A stretch of 64,000 nucleotides of DNA from contig NZ_ARWE01000001.1 in the NCBI RefSeq assembly GCF_000384395.1, positions 3,446,501 through 3,510,500 of the forward strand, in the 5' to 3' direction. Made by a program: the position numbers and the translations under genes. The notes below the pieces were generated by a model, which was not told the DNA's origin, did not search any database, and worked only from the letters and a program-made list of their open reading frames with translations. Source of the DNA: Geopsychrobacter electrodiphilus DSM 16401 (lineage in GTDB: Bacteria; Desulfobacterota; Desulfuromonadia; Desulfuromonadales; Geopsychrobacteraceae). Below, one piece after another: positions 1 through 8,848 of the stretch; position 1 is the stretch's first letter; each line of letters begins with the position of its first letter.

Positions 1-1
1 G

Positions 2-448
2 GTCCACACCCTCGGCATTGTGACTGTGCTCGGGGTAACCTTTCCGGCGGGGGCGGTGGCGGTCGGGCTGACCTTTTCGGCGCGCGACTTTGTACAGGAC
101 CGCTATGGCAAGTTCGGCTGCTGGGGCTGGATGCTGGTCGCGTCGGGGATCACCTTCGCCTTCAATCAACAGCTGGCGCTGGCCTCAGTCTGCGCCTTCG
201 GGGTCGCCGAAACCAGTGACTGGCTGATCTACAGCGGCACCAGGGGGAGCTTCGAAAAGCGCATGATCCTGAGCAATCTGATCTCGACGCCCCTCGATTC
301 GCTGGTGTTTGTTTTGTTGGCCTTCGGTCCACTCTGGCCGGCAATCTGGGGACAGGCGCTGATCAAAATGCTCAGCAGCCTGCTGGTTCTGCCGCTGTTT
401 AAAAATGGTAAGATCCGCACCCTGCACCTCAGTGTTCAACGCGGCTGA
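2..448 (+). CDS. VUT family (queuosine precursor) transporter, 5' truncated
   Basis: The reading frame is open from the first bases of the window, so the start lies upstream; the GTG at 20 is only an internal candidate. The 148 visible residues are hydrophobic with several membrane segments and carry a 'FPAGAVAVGLTFSARDFVQD' stretch typical of the DUF165/VUT (YhhQ-like) family. That family is thought to import 7-deazaguanine precursors of queuosine across the inner membrane. The usual family length is about 200-230 aa, so roughly a third is missing. The gene ends 12 bp before the convergent murB. Substrate is inferred from the family only. Confidence 0.75.
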   Translation, partial: VHTLGIVTVLGVTFPAGAVAVGLTFSARDFVQDRYGKFGCWGWMLVASGITFAFNQQLALASVCAFGVAETSDWLIYSGTRGSFEKRMILSNLISTPLDSLVFVLLAFGPLWPAIWGQALIKMLSSLLVLPLFKNGKIRTLHLSVQRG

Positions 449-460
449 ACACTAAGCCCT

Positions 461-1426
461 TTATTTTTGAGCCTGATCAGCCGGCATCACCACCCCCTGC
501 GGACTGACATAACGCACCTCACAGTGCAGGTCAAAACCAATCTGATCCAAAACGATTCTGCGGATATGGGCGATCAGGGCGAGGACATCGGCGGAACTGG
601 CGCCGCCGGTGTTGAGGATAAAGTTAGCGTGCTGCTGTGAGACTTCGGCTGCGCCGCAGCGCAGGCCTTTGAGACCTGCGGCTTCAATGATTTGACCGGG
701 CGGGCCAACGCTTGTGTGCATCTTGCTGGTACTTAAGAAGACCGAACCGCAGTTGGGGGTTTTACGCGGAAACTTTCTCCGCCGCTCGCGCAGATCACAG
801 ACCATCTCACGCCGGATGGTTGCCAGCTCACCCGCGGCACATTCCAGCTCGGCCTTGACCACCACCACTGCCTCTCCTTGCAGGACACTGCTGCGATAAG
901 CAAAATCGCATTCTGCCTGTGACCGGATCTGCAACCTTCCAGTAGAATCGACCAGCCAGACCCGGCGGATATTTTCACCGATTCCCTTGCGCTGACTGCC
1001 GCCGTTCATCAATACCAGCCCCCCCAGCGTACCGGGAATCCCGATACAATGTTCCAGTCCGGCCAGACCGGCGCGCATTGCCAGTCGCGCCAGTTGCGGC
1101 ACCCAGGCTCCTGCTTCGGCGCTGATAATATTTCCGTCGATATGAATTCGGGAGAAAGCTGAACCGAGCTTGAGGGCAACCCCGCGCAGACCGGCATCAT
1201 CAAACAGCAGATTGGTCCCCTGCCCGATGACCACCAGCGGAATCTGATGCTTATGCGTGTAACTGATCAGGGTGATAATCTGGGCAATACTGACAGGTTC
1301 GACCAGCAGATCGGCCGGGCCCCCGATTCGCCAGCTGCAGTGGTCTGCCAGGGACTCATCATGATACGTCTGCCCTATATCCTGTGTCGCCAATGCCAGC
1401 AGCATATTTTTTAATGAACCAGGCAA
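461..1426 (-). CDS. murB: UDP-N-acetylenolpyruvoylglucosamine reductase
   Basis: MurB is the cytoplasmic FAD enzyme that reduces UDP-GlcNAc-enolpyruvate to UDP-MurNAc with NADPH in peptidoglycan synthesis. The 321 residues show the FAD-binding N-terminal part with 'SWRIGGPADLL' and 'GQGTNLLFDD', the central 'GIPGTLGG' loop, and the C-terminal 'NCGSVF' containing the catalytic serine, followed by 'EVSQQHANF'. The start is probably TTG at 1426, which has a GGAG Shine-Dalgarno 5 nt upstream; the next ATG (1405) has none. It lies 24 bp downstream of the diguanylate cyclase gene on the same strand and may be co-transcribed with it. This is an odd setting, because murB is usually inside the division/cell-wall cluster. 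Confidence 0.93.
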   Translation of the reverse strand: MPGSLKNMLLALATQDIGQTYHDESLADHCSWRIGGPADLLVEPVSIAQIITLISYTHKHQIPLVVIGQGTNLLFDDAGLRGVALKLGSAFSRIHIDGNIISAEAGAWVPQLARLAMRAGLAGLEHCIGIPGTLGGLVLMNGGSQRKGIGENIRRVWLVDSTGRLQIRSQAECDFAYRSSVLQGEAVVVVKAELECAAGELATIRREMVCDLRERRRKFPRKTPNCGSVFLSTSKMHTSVGPPGQIIEAAGLKGLRCGAAEVSQQHANFILNTGGASSADVLALIAHIRRIVLDQIGFDLHCEVRYVSPQGVVMPADQAQK

Positions 1427-1450
1427 AAACGCTCCGGCAAAAGTTGACTC

Positions 1451-2857
1451 TCAGATTTGAAAAACACAATCCTTCCCCTGCGCCTTGGCTTTATACATCG
1501 CGGCATCCGCCATATGAACGAGGCTATCAAAAGCCGGGATATTTTTATGGGCAAAGGTTGAGACCCCGATACTGATCGTCACATGATCGTTCTTCAGACA
1601 ACTGAACAAATGAGCCTTTACTGTAGCACGCAGCCGGGTTGCCAGATCAAAAGCACCTTCGGCCGAAGTATTCGGCAAAATAATTGCAAACTCCTCTCCC
1701 CCATAGCGGGCGGGGATGTCGATATCTCTGGCCACCATTTTTATCAGCAGGCCAATCTGCCTGAGCACCTCATCACCACAGGCGTGACCATATACATCGT
1801 TGATCCGTTTGAAATCATCAATATCAAAAAATAACAGCGACAACGAACTATTATAACGGTCAGCCCTGCTGAATTCTTCTTCCAAGCGATTGTAAAAATG
1901 ACGATGGTTGTAGAGTTTTGTCAGACCATCACGAATGGACATCTCTTCGAAGTATTCCTGCGCGGTTTTCATGGTATCGAAAAGCATCGCATTCTCCAGC
2001 GCGTTGGCCGAAATATTCGCAACCAGCTGGCAGACCTTGTAAATTCTGTCGGTGATTCCACCTTTGAACGGCGAGGCTGTTCTTAAAAAGAAGGTTCCGA
2101 TAATGTTCTCTTTTTTAAGAACCGGGATGACAATAATAGAATTGTAGCGCAGGTCTTTAATCAGTGGCCGCACTGAATCCATCAGTGGGTCCTGTTGAAT
2201 GTTATTGACGATGACGGCCCGCTTCGTTTCAAGCGACTTGCGAATTTCCGGATACTTTGCCAAGTCGAGCCGAATTTCCATATTCTCGTCCAGATCATTG
2301 CTGGCCTTGACGTATAGATCCCCGTTGCCGTTGATACTGACGATAGAGCACCTTGCGACATCGATAATGGCTGACATTTTTTCCACAATGATGCGCAGGA
2401 TTGTCATGGGATTGCGTATGGCAGAGATATTTTCCGCGAGTTCCAGAAGCAGTAGCAGGTCCTTGTGGAGCAGATCAGAATAGTAATCCTTGGTTCTGAG
2501 ATGGGCATCAACCCTTGCAACAATTTCAGAAAGACAAATCGGCTTGGTAATATAGTCATCGGCCCCGGCTTTTAATCCGAGGACAATGTCTTCTTTTTTT
2601 GAAAGGGCGGTAAATAAAATGACCGGAATCTTGTGGGTCGCGGCGTTTGCCTTGAGTATCCTGCAGACGTCGATCCCATTGCCATCCGGCATCATGACAT
2701 CGAGAATAATCAGATTTGGCTGATGCTCTTCGGCAAGAGCTACCGCCTGCTCACCATTTTCGCCTTCAATAATCTGATAGCGTTCGTGGAGGGCTTCTTT
2801 CAAGATATCCCTGAAAAAAACTTCATCATCAACAACAAGAATTTTTTTTAATCTCAT
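1451..2857 (-). CDS. Response regulator with GAF and GGDEF domains (diguanylate cyclase)
   Basis: A 468-aa cytoplasmic protein. An N-terminal receiver domain (about 1-120) has the DD pair at 10-11, the phospho-acceptor D53 in 'LIILDVMMPDG' and the lysine in 'YITKPI'. A GAF-like domain spans roughly 150-290. The C-terminal cyclase domain (about 305-468) has an intact GGEEF active-site motif, so it should make c-di-GMP from GTP. The product-inhibition I-site RxxD (RDID) lies exactly five residues before GGEEF, suggesting feedback inhibition. No cognate kinase is adjacent in an operon; the hybrid kinase gene lies upstream on the same strand after a gap of about 220 bp. Confidence 0.92.
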   Translation of the reverse strand: MRLKKILVVDDEVFFRDILKEALHERYQIIEGENGEQAVALAEEHQPNLIILDVMMPDGNGIDVCRILKANAATHKIPVILFTALSKKEDIVLGLKAGADDYITKPICLSEIVARVDAHLRTKDYYSDLLHKDLLLLLELAENISAIRNPMTILRIIVEKMSAIIDVARCSIVSINGNGDLYVKASNDLDENMEIRLDLAKYPEIRKSLETKRAVIVNNIQQDPLMDSVRPLIKDLRYNSIIVIPVLKKENIIGTFFLRTASPFKGGITDRIYKVCQLVANISANALENAMLFDTMKTAQEYFEEMSIRDGLTKLYNHRHFYNRLEEEFSRADRYNSSLSLLFFDIDDFKRINDVYGHACGDEVLRQIGLLIKMVARDIDIPARYGGEEFAIILPNTSAEGAFDLATRLRATVKAHLFSCLKNDHVTISIGVSTFAHKNIPAFDSLVHMADAAMYKAKAQGKDCVFQI

Positions 2858-3078
2858 AATGATTAAATCAGGCCCTGGATTTTTACATCCGTAAAGGTGT
2901 CGTCAGATTCATCCTCAAGAGAAATGATAAACGCAGATATAATAGATTTACTCAAACATGTCAAAGTTGAGCCCATCTAACTAATATGGCAAAATATTTT
3001 TCAGGGGATAAGGATTGAAGCACAGTCCATATCCCGGACCAGAAAAAAGAGTGAACAGGACTGCAGCAAGGGGGAAAA

Positions 3079-5535
3079 CTAACTCCTCAAGGCCTGAGAT
3101 ATAACCTCTGATAGTTTGTCGAGATGATAAGGTTTGACGAGAACCCCTTTGAACCCGTATGCAGAAAAATTAGCCATGATCGGGTCGTCGGCATAACCGC
3201 TGGAAACGACCATTTGCACAGCAGGGTCAATCTGCAACAATTTTGCGGCGGTGTCTTTCCCGCCGAGCCCTCCGGGTATGGTCAGATCCAGAATGACCAG
3301 ATCAAACGGGGTCCCGACTGTCATCGCATGTTGATAGGTATCCAATGCCTGCTGACCTTCAACGGCAGTCTCAACGGTAAAATTCAACTCTTCCAGCATG
3401 GCGCTGATGCTGGTGCGGATCATCTCCTCATCATCCATAACAAGAATTCTGGCAGTATGCTCCGGAGCTTCAAGAACAACCTTCGGTTCTTTTTGCGGCA
3501 GCTCGGTTAATTCAGAAGCCGGCAGGTAGAGGGTAAAAGTCGTCCCTTTGCCGAGCCGTGAGTCAACGCTGACGTGCCCGCCATGTTGATGGATGATGGA
3601 ATAGATGGTAGCCAGGCCGAGACCGCTGCCGGTCTGCTTGGTGGTGAAGTAGGGATCGAAAATCCGGTTCAGATGTTCAGGGGCGATACCGGTTCCATTA
3701 TCCTTCACCCGGATCCGGATGTACCTTCCCTGAGCAAGAGACTGGATATTACTTTCTGCAACCTCAGTATTCTCCACCTCGATCCACAGATACCCTCCTT
3801 CAGGCATCGCTTGCGCCGCATTGATCGTCAGGTTGCCAAACACCTGCTGCAGTTGGCCAAGATCCGCCTGGGCCAGCCACAGGTTCTCTGCCAGACTGAT
3901 GACCGGTTTTACGTTACTGCCGGACAAATTGAACTGGACAACTTCTTCGATCAGCTCCCCCAGATTTACACTCTCAACAACCGGCGCCCCCCCTTTGGCG
4001 AAGGTGAGCAACTGATTGGTCAGCAGAGTTGCCCGGCGCATCGACTTTTCGGCCGCATCAAGAAACCGGAAGGCCGGATGGTCTTTGACCAGTTTTATTT
4101 TGGCCAGGGAAATATTGCCGTACAATCCGGCCAGAATATTGTTGAAATCATGAGCAATGCCACCAGCCAGGGTGCCGACGGTGTTGAGCTTTTCAATGGT
4201 TTTACGTTCTTCTTCATGTCGCTTGCGTTGGTCAATATCGGTGTGCGTACCGAACATGAGCAGGGGGTTGCCGTCATCGGTCCAGGAGGAGACTTTTCCG
4301 CGTGAGATGACCCAGAGCCAGCGGCCATCTTTGCATTTAATCCGAAACTCATACTCGTAGAAATCAAGTTCACCGTTAAAATGTTTCTCGAGCAGAGGCA
4401 AGCTGCCCGGCAAATCATCCGGGTGCACAAGCTCCCGCAGCAGATCGATCGTGAAGGGTGAAAATTCATCCCGCCGGTAGCCAATCATTTCAGCATAGCG
4501 CTCGTTCAGTATTATTTCACCTGTCTGCAGGTGCCATTCCCAGGTGCCGATATCGGCACCCCTGATCACTTCGGACAGCCTGAAGCGTTCAGTCCTTAAT
4601 TCATCTTCAGCCTTTTTGCGCGCGGTGATATCACGAAACTCAATGACCCGCGCCTCCCGCCCCTTGTAAGGAATGGTTTTCCCCCGGATTGACAGAGGAT
4701 AGACAGATCCATCCTTACGTACCCCTTCAACTTCATAACGGAGATCATAACCCTGCTCGATATTTCTTTGGACCCGCCCAAGCGAATTTTGCGTAACAAG
4801 CTTAAATCCATCCATGCCGATCAGCTCATCACTGGTAAAACCTGTCATGTTTGACAGACCCTGATTACAGTCAAGTATCACCCCCTTTTCATGAATGAAA
4901 ACACCTCCAAAGGTTGCGTCATGCAGCGCCCTGAAGCGTTCCTCGCTCTCTTTGAGTAATTTCTGGCTGGCCACAAATTCATTATTTTGAACACGCAGCG
5001 CCTCTTCGCTTTCAGATTTCCTTTTATACAGCAGCCCCTGCTCCGTCAGAACTTGGGTGAGGGTATGGATAAAGGTCAGATTCTTACGCAGCTTTTCCTC
5101 AGAGAACAGGGGAACTTTCCGCACCGCCGCCAGATAATCAATCTCGTCAAAACCGTATTCGCGGGCCTGCTGAATAAAGTAGGCTTCGTCCGGCGGGGCA
5201 GTTAAGAGCTGACCGGTGAAAACGTTGCCAAGATGTTGGCCTTCAATAATGAGCGGTATCGCTGCGTCGACCAGTCCCATCGGACAGCGGTAGATGACAT
5301 GGGGATCTTCGGCATCCAGTCTGGCGGCGAAGTGCAAATCACTTTCCAGACATTTTTTTGCGGTTTCAGGGTTAATCCGGTGGAATTTTGTGCAGAGGTC
5401 CTGCCAACCGGTCGCGGTCAGGATAGTGCCATTCATATCAACAATGGCGGAGGGGAGCTTGTGGATTTCGTCGAGAGAGTCCAGCAGTACTCTCAGCCGC
5501 GGGACATCAAGCAGTTCCTTGAGCGTATAGGTCAT
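3079..5535 (-). CDS. PocR-PAS-PAS hybrid sensor histidine kinase
   Basis: The 818-aa protein starts at the ATG at 5535, which has an AGGGGGT ribosome-binding site; the longer frame to 5643 lacks support. Domains in order: a PocR-type sensory domain (about 1-190, with conserved Cys residues such as 'CLESDLHFAARL' and 'YRCPMGLVDAAIPL'), PAS (about 210-325), PAS with PAC (about 335-460), HisKA-type dimerisation with 'AHDFNNILAG' (His phosphorylation), HATPase (N and G boxes 'GTGIAPEHL', 'GSGLGLATIYSI'), and a C-terminal receiver ('VILDLTIPGG', lysine in 'LVKPY'). No transmembrane segment is evident, so it is probably a cytoplasmic sensor. PocR domains are thought to bind small hydrocarbon-like ligands; the ligand here is unknown. 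Confidence 0.9.
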   Translation of the reverse strand: MTYTLKELLDVPRLRVLLDSLDEIHKLPSAIVDMNGTILTATGWQDLCTKFHRINPETAKKCLESDLHFAARLDAEDPHVIYRCPMGLVDAAIPLIIEGQHLGNVFTGQLLTAPPDEAYFIQQAREYGFDEIDYLAAVRKVPLFSEEKLRKNLTFIHTLTQVLTEQGLLYKRKSESEEALRVQNNEFVASQKLLKESEERFRALHDATFGGVFIHEKGVILDCNQGLSNMTGFTSDELIGMDGFKLVTQNSLGRVQRNIEQGYDLRYEVEGVRKDGSVYPLSIRGKTIPYKGREARVIEFRDITARKKAEDELRTERFRLSEVIRGADIGTWEWHLQTGEIILNERYAEMIGYRRDEFSPFTIDLLRELVHPDDLPGSLPLLEKHFNGELDFYEYEFRIKCKDGRWLWVISRGKVSSWTDDGNPLLMFGTHTDIDQRKRHEEERKTIEKLNTVGTLAGGIAHDFNNILAGLYGNISLAKIKLVKDHPAFRFLDAAEKSMRRATLLTNQLLTFAKGGAPVVESVNLGELIEEVVQFNLSGSNVKPVISLAENLWLAQADLGQLQQVFGNLTINAAQAMPEGGYLWIEVENTEVAESNIQSLAQGRYIRIRVKDNGTGIAPEHLNRIFDPYFTTKQTGSGLGLATIYSIIHQHGGHVSVDSRLGKGTTFTLYLPASELTELPQKEPKVVLEAPEHTARILVMDDEEMIRTSISAMLEELNFTVETAVEGQQALDTYQHAMTVGTPFDLVILDLTIPGGLGGKDTAAKLLQIDPAVQMVVSSGYADDPIMANFSAYGFKGVLVKPYHLDKLSEVISQALRS

Positions 5536-5684
5536 GGGACACCCCCTAAATATATCGTAAGCACAGAGTACGTTGAATTTTTCCCTGAGGCCAGACCAGG
5601 CATCTCCTGCACAGCAGACAATTGGTTTTTCGGCTATAATCAACTTTACCCTAAAACGCTCACCTTAGCCTCGGGAGGATAAAT

Positions 5685-5864
5685 ATGACTGAAGCCAGTT
5701 GCACAAACCCGGAAGAACATTGCGATCTCCACGCCTGTCAGTTGACCAGCAAGGAGCGCAATCCCGAAATTGACAAAATATTTGAGAATCCGCGTTTCGC
5801 CTGCACCAACTGCGGCACCAGGGTCCACGACGCGGCGAATGTCTGCATGCCGAAAGAGCTCTGA
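5685..5864 (+). CDS. Small cysteine-rich protein (59 aa)
   Basis: ATG at 5685 is preceded by a good GGGAGGAT ribosome-binding site and the frame ends at TGA 5862-5864, giving 59 aa. It has Cys at 6, 13 and 18, then a 'CTNCG' knuckle near the C-terminus followed by another Cys, so a small zinc- or metal-binding fold is plausible. It is followed 22 bp later by a strong intrinsic terminator, supporting a monocistronic gene. It is transcribed away from the hybrid kinase. I know of no defined function; similar short Cys-rich proteins occur in Desulfuromonadales. Confidence 0.7.
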   Translation: MTEASCTNPEEHCDLHACQLTSKERNPEIDKIFENPRFACTNCGTRVHDAANVCMPKEL

Positions 5865-5886
5865 TTCTCAACAACCTCAACGACAC

Positions 5887-5918
5887 AAAGCCCCGGCCAG
5901 AACTCTGACCGGGGCTTT
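5887..5918 (+). terminator. Intrinsic terminator after the small Cys protein
   Basis: A 10-bp stem AAAGCCCCGG/CCGGGGCTTT with an inner CAG/CTG pairing is followed by GTACTTTTC. It sits 22 bp after the stop of the 59-aa gene. It may also serve the convergent racemase gene, which ends at 5967. Confidence 0.8.
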
Positions 5919-5966
5919 GTACTTTTCAACTGGAAGCCTATACTTAAATCCTTCTGCGAACCAGCG

Positions 5967-6665
5967 CTACTCGCCTTTTAAACTCTCTTCGAGGGCGTAC
6001 CCGGCATGCAGCGCCGCAGTATTGAACAACGGCAGGCTGGTATCTTCCGGCTTGACCAGCAGCGGAATTTCGGTACATCCGAGGATCACACCGTCAGCGC
6101 CCTGCTCTCTCAACCCATCGATTATCGCCAGGTAAGCGGCTTTGGACTCAGCCCGAAACTCACCCCGGCACAGCTCTTCGAAAATCACCCGCTGCACCAG
6201 CTCACGCTCTTTTCGCGCCGGAATCACGACCTCAATGCCGAACTTCTCCAGCAACCGCTGACGATAGAAATCTTCCTCCATGGTGTAAATCGCGCCGAGC
6301 AAGCCAACCTTTTTTAATCCCTGACGCACAATCTCACGTCCGGCCGCGTCGGCAATATGCAAGAGGGGGATCTGGATGTGGCTTTCGATCTGCGGTGCCA
6401 CCTTGTGCATCAGGTTGGTGCAGAGCAGCACCATATCGGCCCCCGCAGTTTGCAAACCGCAGGCCGCGGCACCCAGCAGAGCCCCGGCTTTCTGCCACTG
6501 TCCAGTGACCTGGCAATATTCGATCTCGGCGAAGTCAACGCTGTGCAGCAAAATCTTGGCCGAGTGGAGTCCGCCGAGACGCTCGCGCACTCCGCGGTTG
6601 AGAACTTCATAATAGAGGATCGTCGATTCCCAACTCATGCCGCCCAGCAATCCGATTGTCTTCAT
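5967..6665 (-). CDS. Aspartate/glutamate racemase family protein
   Basis: A 232-aa cytoplasmic cofactor-independent amino-acid racemase. It opens with 'MKTIGLLGGMSWEST' and has the two catalytic cysteines in 'LLCTNLMHK' (about residue 83) and 'ILGCTEIPLL' (about 195), as in the aspartate racemase/YgeA family. It interconverts L- and D-amino acids; aspartate, glutamate or a broader substrate cannot be told apart by eye. The start has a GGAGG ribosome-binding site. It is divergent from the MocR-type regulator, and the 108-bp gap holds palindromic operator candidates, so it is a likely target of that regulator. Confidence 0.88.
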   Translation of the reverse strand: MKTIGLLGGMSWESTILYYEVLNRGVRERLGGLHSAKILLHSVDFAEIEYCQVTGQWQKAGALLGAAACGLQTAGADMVLLCTNLMHKVAPQIESHIQIPLLHIADAAGREIVRQGLKKVGLLGAIYTMEEDFYRQRLLEKFGIEVVIPARKERELVQRVIFEELCRGEFRAESKAAYLAIIDGLREQGADGVILGCTEIPLLVKPEDTSLPLFNTAALHAGYALEESLKGE

Positions 6666-6683
6666 CTTTTACCTCCATCAATG

Positions 6684-6697
6684 TGATGTCGACATCA
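6684..6697. promoter_or_regulatory. 14-bp perfect palindrome upstream of the racemase
   Basis: TGATGTC-GACATCA is a perfect two-fold palindrome 19 bp upstream of the racemase start codon. It could be a protein-binding site. No regulator can be assigned from the sequence. Confidence 0.35.
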
Positions 6698-6706
6698 AAC
6701 CGTAAA

Positions 6707-6757
6707 ATCTGTTTACAAAACAGATACAGTATTGCTAAAAATGAACCATAACAGATA
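6707..6757. promoter_or_regulatory. Putative MocR-type operator (inverted plus direct AACAGAT half-sites)
   Basis: ATCTGTTT-aca-AAACAGAT forms an 8-bp inverted repeat at 6707-6725. The half-site AACAGATA recurs in direct orientation at 6719-6726 and 6750-6757, exactly 31 bp apart, about three helical turns. MocR/GabR regulators are known to bind direct-repeat half-sites that can include an inverted one. The position between the divergent genes fits control of both. Confidence 0.5.
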
Positions 6758-6773
6758 TGACAATGGAGGCCAC

Positions 6774-8195
6774 ATGGGCGAACAGGGATTTATCTACCGG
6801 CGGGTCGAAAAGCAGGTCATGGCCCTGATCGATTCAGCAGCGATTCGTCCCGGCGACAAGCTTCCGTCCTTACGTAAATTGAGCAGTCAGCTCGGGGTCA
6901 GCATCGCCACGGTGAGCCAGGCCTATCTGGAACTGGAGAAGAAAGGGGTCCTCGCCTCGCGTGAGCGCTCGGGCTTTTTTCTGGCACCCAGAGCCCTGCA
7001 AATGCCGGCGCCGTCCAGTCGACCACGACCGTCGATGGTCCCGACCATCGGCACGCGCAACAGCCTGATTCAGAAGGTGCTTGAAGCCCTGGGGAACAAA
7101 GAGTTGCTTCCCTTCGGCGTGGCTTGTCCGGCCGAAGCGCTGCTGCCGGCCAAAACCCTGGCGCGGCTGTTGAACAACAGCCTGCGCAACCATCCCGCTC
7201 GAGCTCTCGATTACGCGCCGGTAGCGGGCGATTTAGACCTGCGGCGTCTGATCGCCCTGCGCTCCCTCGAAGCCGGAATCAGCGTTACCCCGGACGAGAT
7301 CCTGATCACCAATGGCGCAATGGAAGGCTTATCCCTCGCGTTGCGCGCACTAACCAAGCCAGGTGACAACGTGCTGATCCAGTCGCCCAGTTACTTCTGC
7401 CTGTTGCAACTACTGGAGAACTGCGGCCTGCGGGCGATCGAAATTCCGTCATCGACCAGCGGCGTCGAACCGCAGGACCTGCGTCGCGCCATTGAACGCT
7501 TCGCCATCAGTGTGGCCATTCTGGTGCCCAACTTCAATAACCCGGATGGCAGTTTGACCGCTGACACCAAGAAGGCCGAGATCGTTAAGCTGCTAGCGGA
7601 ACGCAACATTCCGCTGGTTGAAGATGACGTTTATGGCGAGATATATTTCGGCGAGCAGCGCCCGGGCAGTTGTAAAGCCTTTGATACCCGGGGCGAGGTG
7701 ATCTACTGCTCATCCTTCTCCAAGACTATCGCACCTGGCTACCGGGTCGGCTGGATGATCCCCGGCCGCCACCTCACGAAAGCCCTCGAGCTTAAAACCA
7801 CGACCAACATCTGCACCGCCGCACCCACCCAGCTGACGATCGCCGCTTTTTTGCGCGAAGGTTATCTTGACCGCCATCTGCGGCGTCTGCGTGGCGCCAT
7901 CCACCTCCAGATGGAATCCCTGCTGCTCAGCCTGCATCGTCACTTTCCCGCGACAACCCGCGCCAGCTTTCCCGACGGCGGCGCATCGATCTGGGTCGAG
8001 CTCCCCGCCACAATTGACGCCGTCGATTACTTCTTCAAGGCGCGCGAAATTGGGATTGGTCTGGCGCCGGGGGCGATCTTTTCGACCCAGGAGAAATACA
8101 ATAACTTTATCCGGCTGAGCTGCACCGGCGTCTGGAATCAGGCGATGGAAGAGGGGGTTGAACGCCTCGGGTCCCTGGCGAGGAAGATGAGCTGA
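6774..8195 (+). CDS. MocR-type regulator / PLP-dependent aminotransferase (GntR N-terminus)
   Basis: ATG 6774 follows GGAGG closely and gives 473 aa; the frame upstream to TTG 6732 lacks a ribosome-binding site. Residues about 1-75 are a GntR winged helix ('GDKLPSLRKLSSQLGVSIATVSQAYLELEKKG'). After a linker comes a fold-type I aminotransferase domain (about 105-470) with 'VPNFNNPDGS', 'VEDDVYGEIYFG' and the PLP lysine in 'CSSFSKTIAPGYRVGWM'. MocR proteins are usually PLP-sensing transcription factors rather than free aminotransferases. The divergent racemase suggests amino-acid racemisation/catabolism as the regulated process (inference). Confidence 0.88.
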   Translation: MGEQGFIYRRVEKQVMALIDSAAIRPGDKLPSLRKLSSQLGVSIATVSQAYLELEKKGVLASRERSGFFLAPRALQMPAPSSRPRPSMVPTIGTRNSLIQKVLEALGNKELLPFGVACPAEALLPAKTLARLLNNSLRNHPARALDYAPVAGDLDLRRLIALRSLEAGISVTPDEILITNGAMEGLSLALRALTKPGDNVLIQSPSYFCLLQLLENCGLRAIEIPSSTSGVEPQDLRRAIERFAISVAILVPNFNNPDGSLTADTKKAEIVKLLAERNIPLVEDDVYGEIYFGEQRPGSCKAFDTRGEVIYCSSFSKTIAPGYRVGWMIPGRHLTKALELKTTTNICTAAPTQLTIAAFLREGYLDRHLRRLRGAIHLQMESLLLSLHRHFPATTRASFPDGGASIWVELPATIDAVDYFFKAREIGIGLAPGAIFSTQEKYNNFIRLSCTGVWNQAMEEGVERLGSLARKMS

Positions 8196-8199
8196 AAAA

Positions 8200-8228
8200 C
8201 AACAGGCCCCGCAATGTGCGAGGCCTGT
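8200..8228 (-). terminator. Intrinsic terminator after tpx
   Basis: The stem ACAGGCC/GGCCTGT (8202-8208 with 8222-8228) has an inner CGCA/TGCG pairing and a loop of three. On the minus strand it is followed by TTGTTTTTC, fitting termination of tpx. It may also act on the convergent MocR gene. Confidence 0.65.
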
Positions 8229-8251
8229 CTGAGCTGCGGAATGTGTCTCCT

Positions 8252-8773
8252 TTATTCAGCGAGCTTGAGGACCGCATTGAGAGCCGCCGCATAATCCGGC
8301 TCATCGGTGACCTCTTTAACGATCTCCTGATAGGCGAGCTTGCCGGCCTTATCGATGACGAAAACCGCCCGCGCCAGCAGCTTCAGTTCCTTGATCAGCA
8401 CGCCGTAGTTCAGGCCGAAAGAGCGCTCCTGATAATCGGAGAGCATCCTGACCCGTTCGATTCCAGCTGCGCCGCACCAGCGCATCTGGGCGAAGGGCAG
8501 ATCCAGACTGATCGTGTAAATCTCGACCGCATCGGGCAATTGGGCCGCCTCTTCGTTAAAACGCCGAGCCATGGTGTCACAGACCGGGGTGTCGATCGAG
8601 GGGACCACCGTAATCAGTTGAATCTTCCCGGCGGCGGTTTTCTGCGTGACCGGTTGCAGCGCATTGTCAACCACCTGAAACGCGGGGGCCGAAGCCCCCA
8701 GCTTTAGTGCCGGGCCACAAACTGTCATCGGGTTACCCTTGAAGGTAATAACGCCACTACGTTCTTCAGCCAT
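8252..8773 (-). CDS. tpx: Thiol peroxidase (atypical 2-Cys peroxiredoxin)
   Basis: Tpx reduces H2O2 and organic peroxides using thioredoxin. The 173-aa sequence has the N-terminal 'VITFKGNPMTVCG', the peroxidatic cysteine in 'PSIDTPVCD' (about residue 65) and the resolving cysteine in 'FAQMRWCGAAG' (about 100), and is the usual Tpx length. Start has a GGAGAA-like ribosome-binding site. The ADP-ribosylglycohydrolase gene lies 75 bp upstream on the same strand, so they may share a transcript, but no functional link is known. Confidence 0.95.
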   Translation of the reverse strand: MAEERSGVITFKGNPMTVCGPALKLGASAPAFQVVDNALQPVTQKTAAGKIQLITVVPSIDTPVCDTMARRFNEEAAQLPDAVEIYTISLDLPFAQMRWCGAAGIERVRMLSDYQERSFGLNYGVLIKELKLLARAVFVIDKAGKLAYQEIVKEVTDEPDYAAALNAVLKLAE

Positions 8774-8848
8774 TTCATTTCTCCTGTGGTTAAATTTCTT
8801 GTGGTTTGAGTCACAGCAAACAATATTGATTCTTGGTTGTCGTGATTA

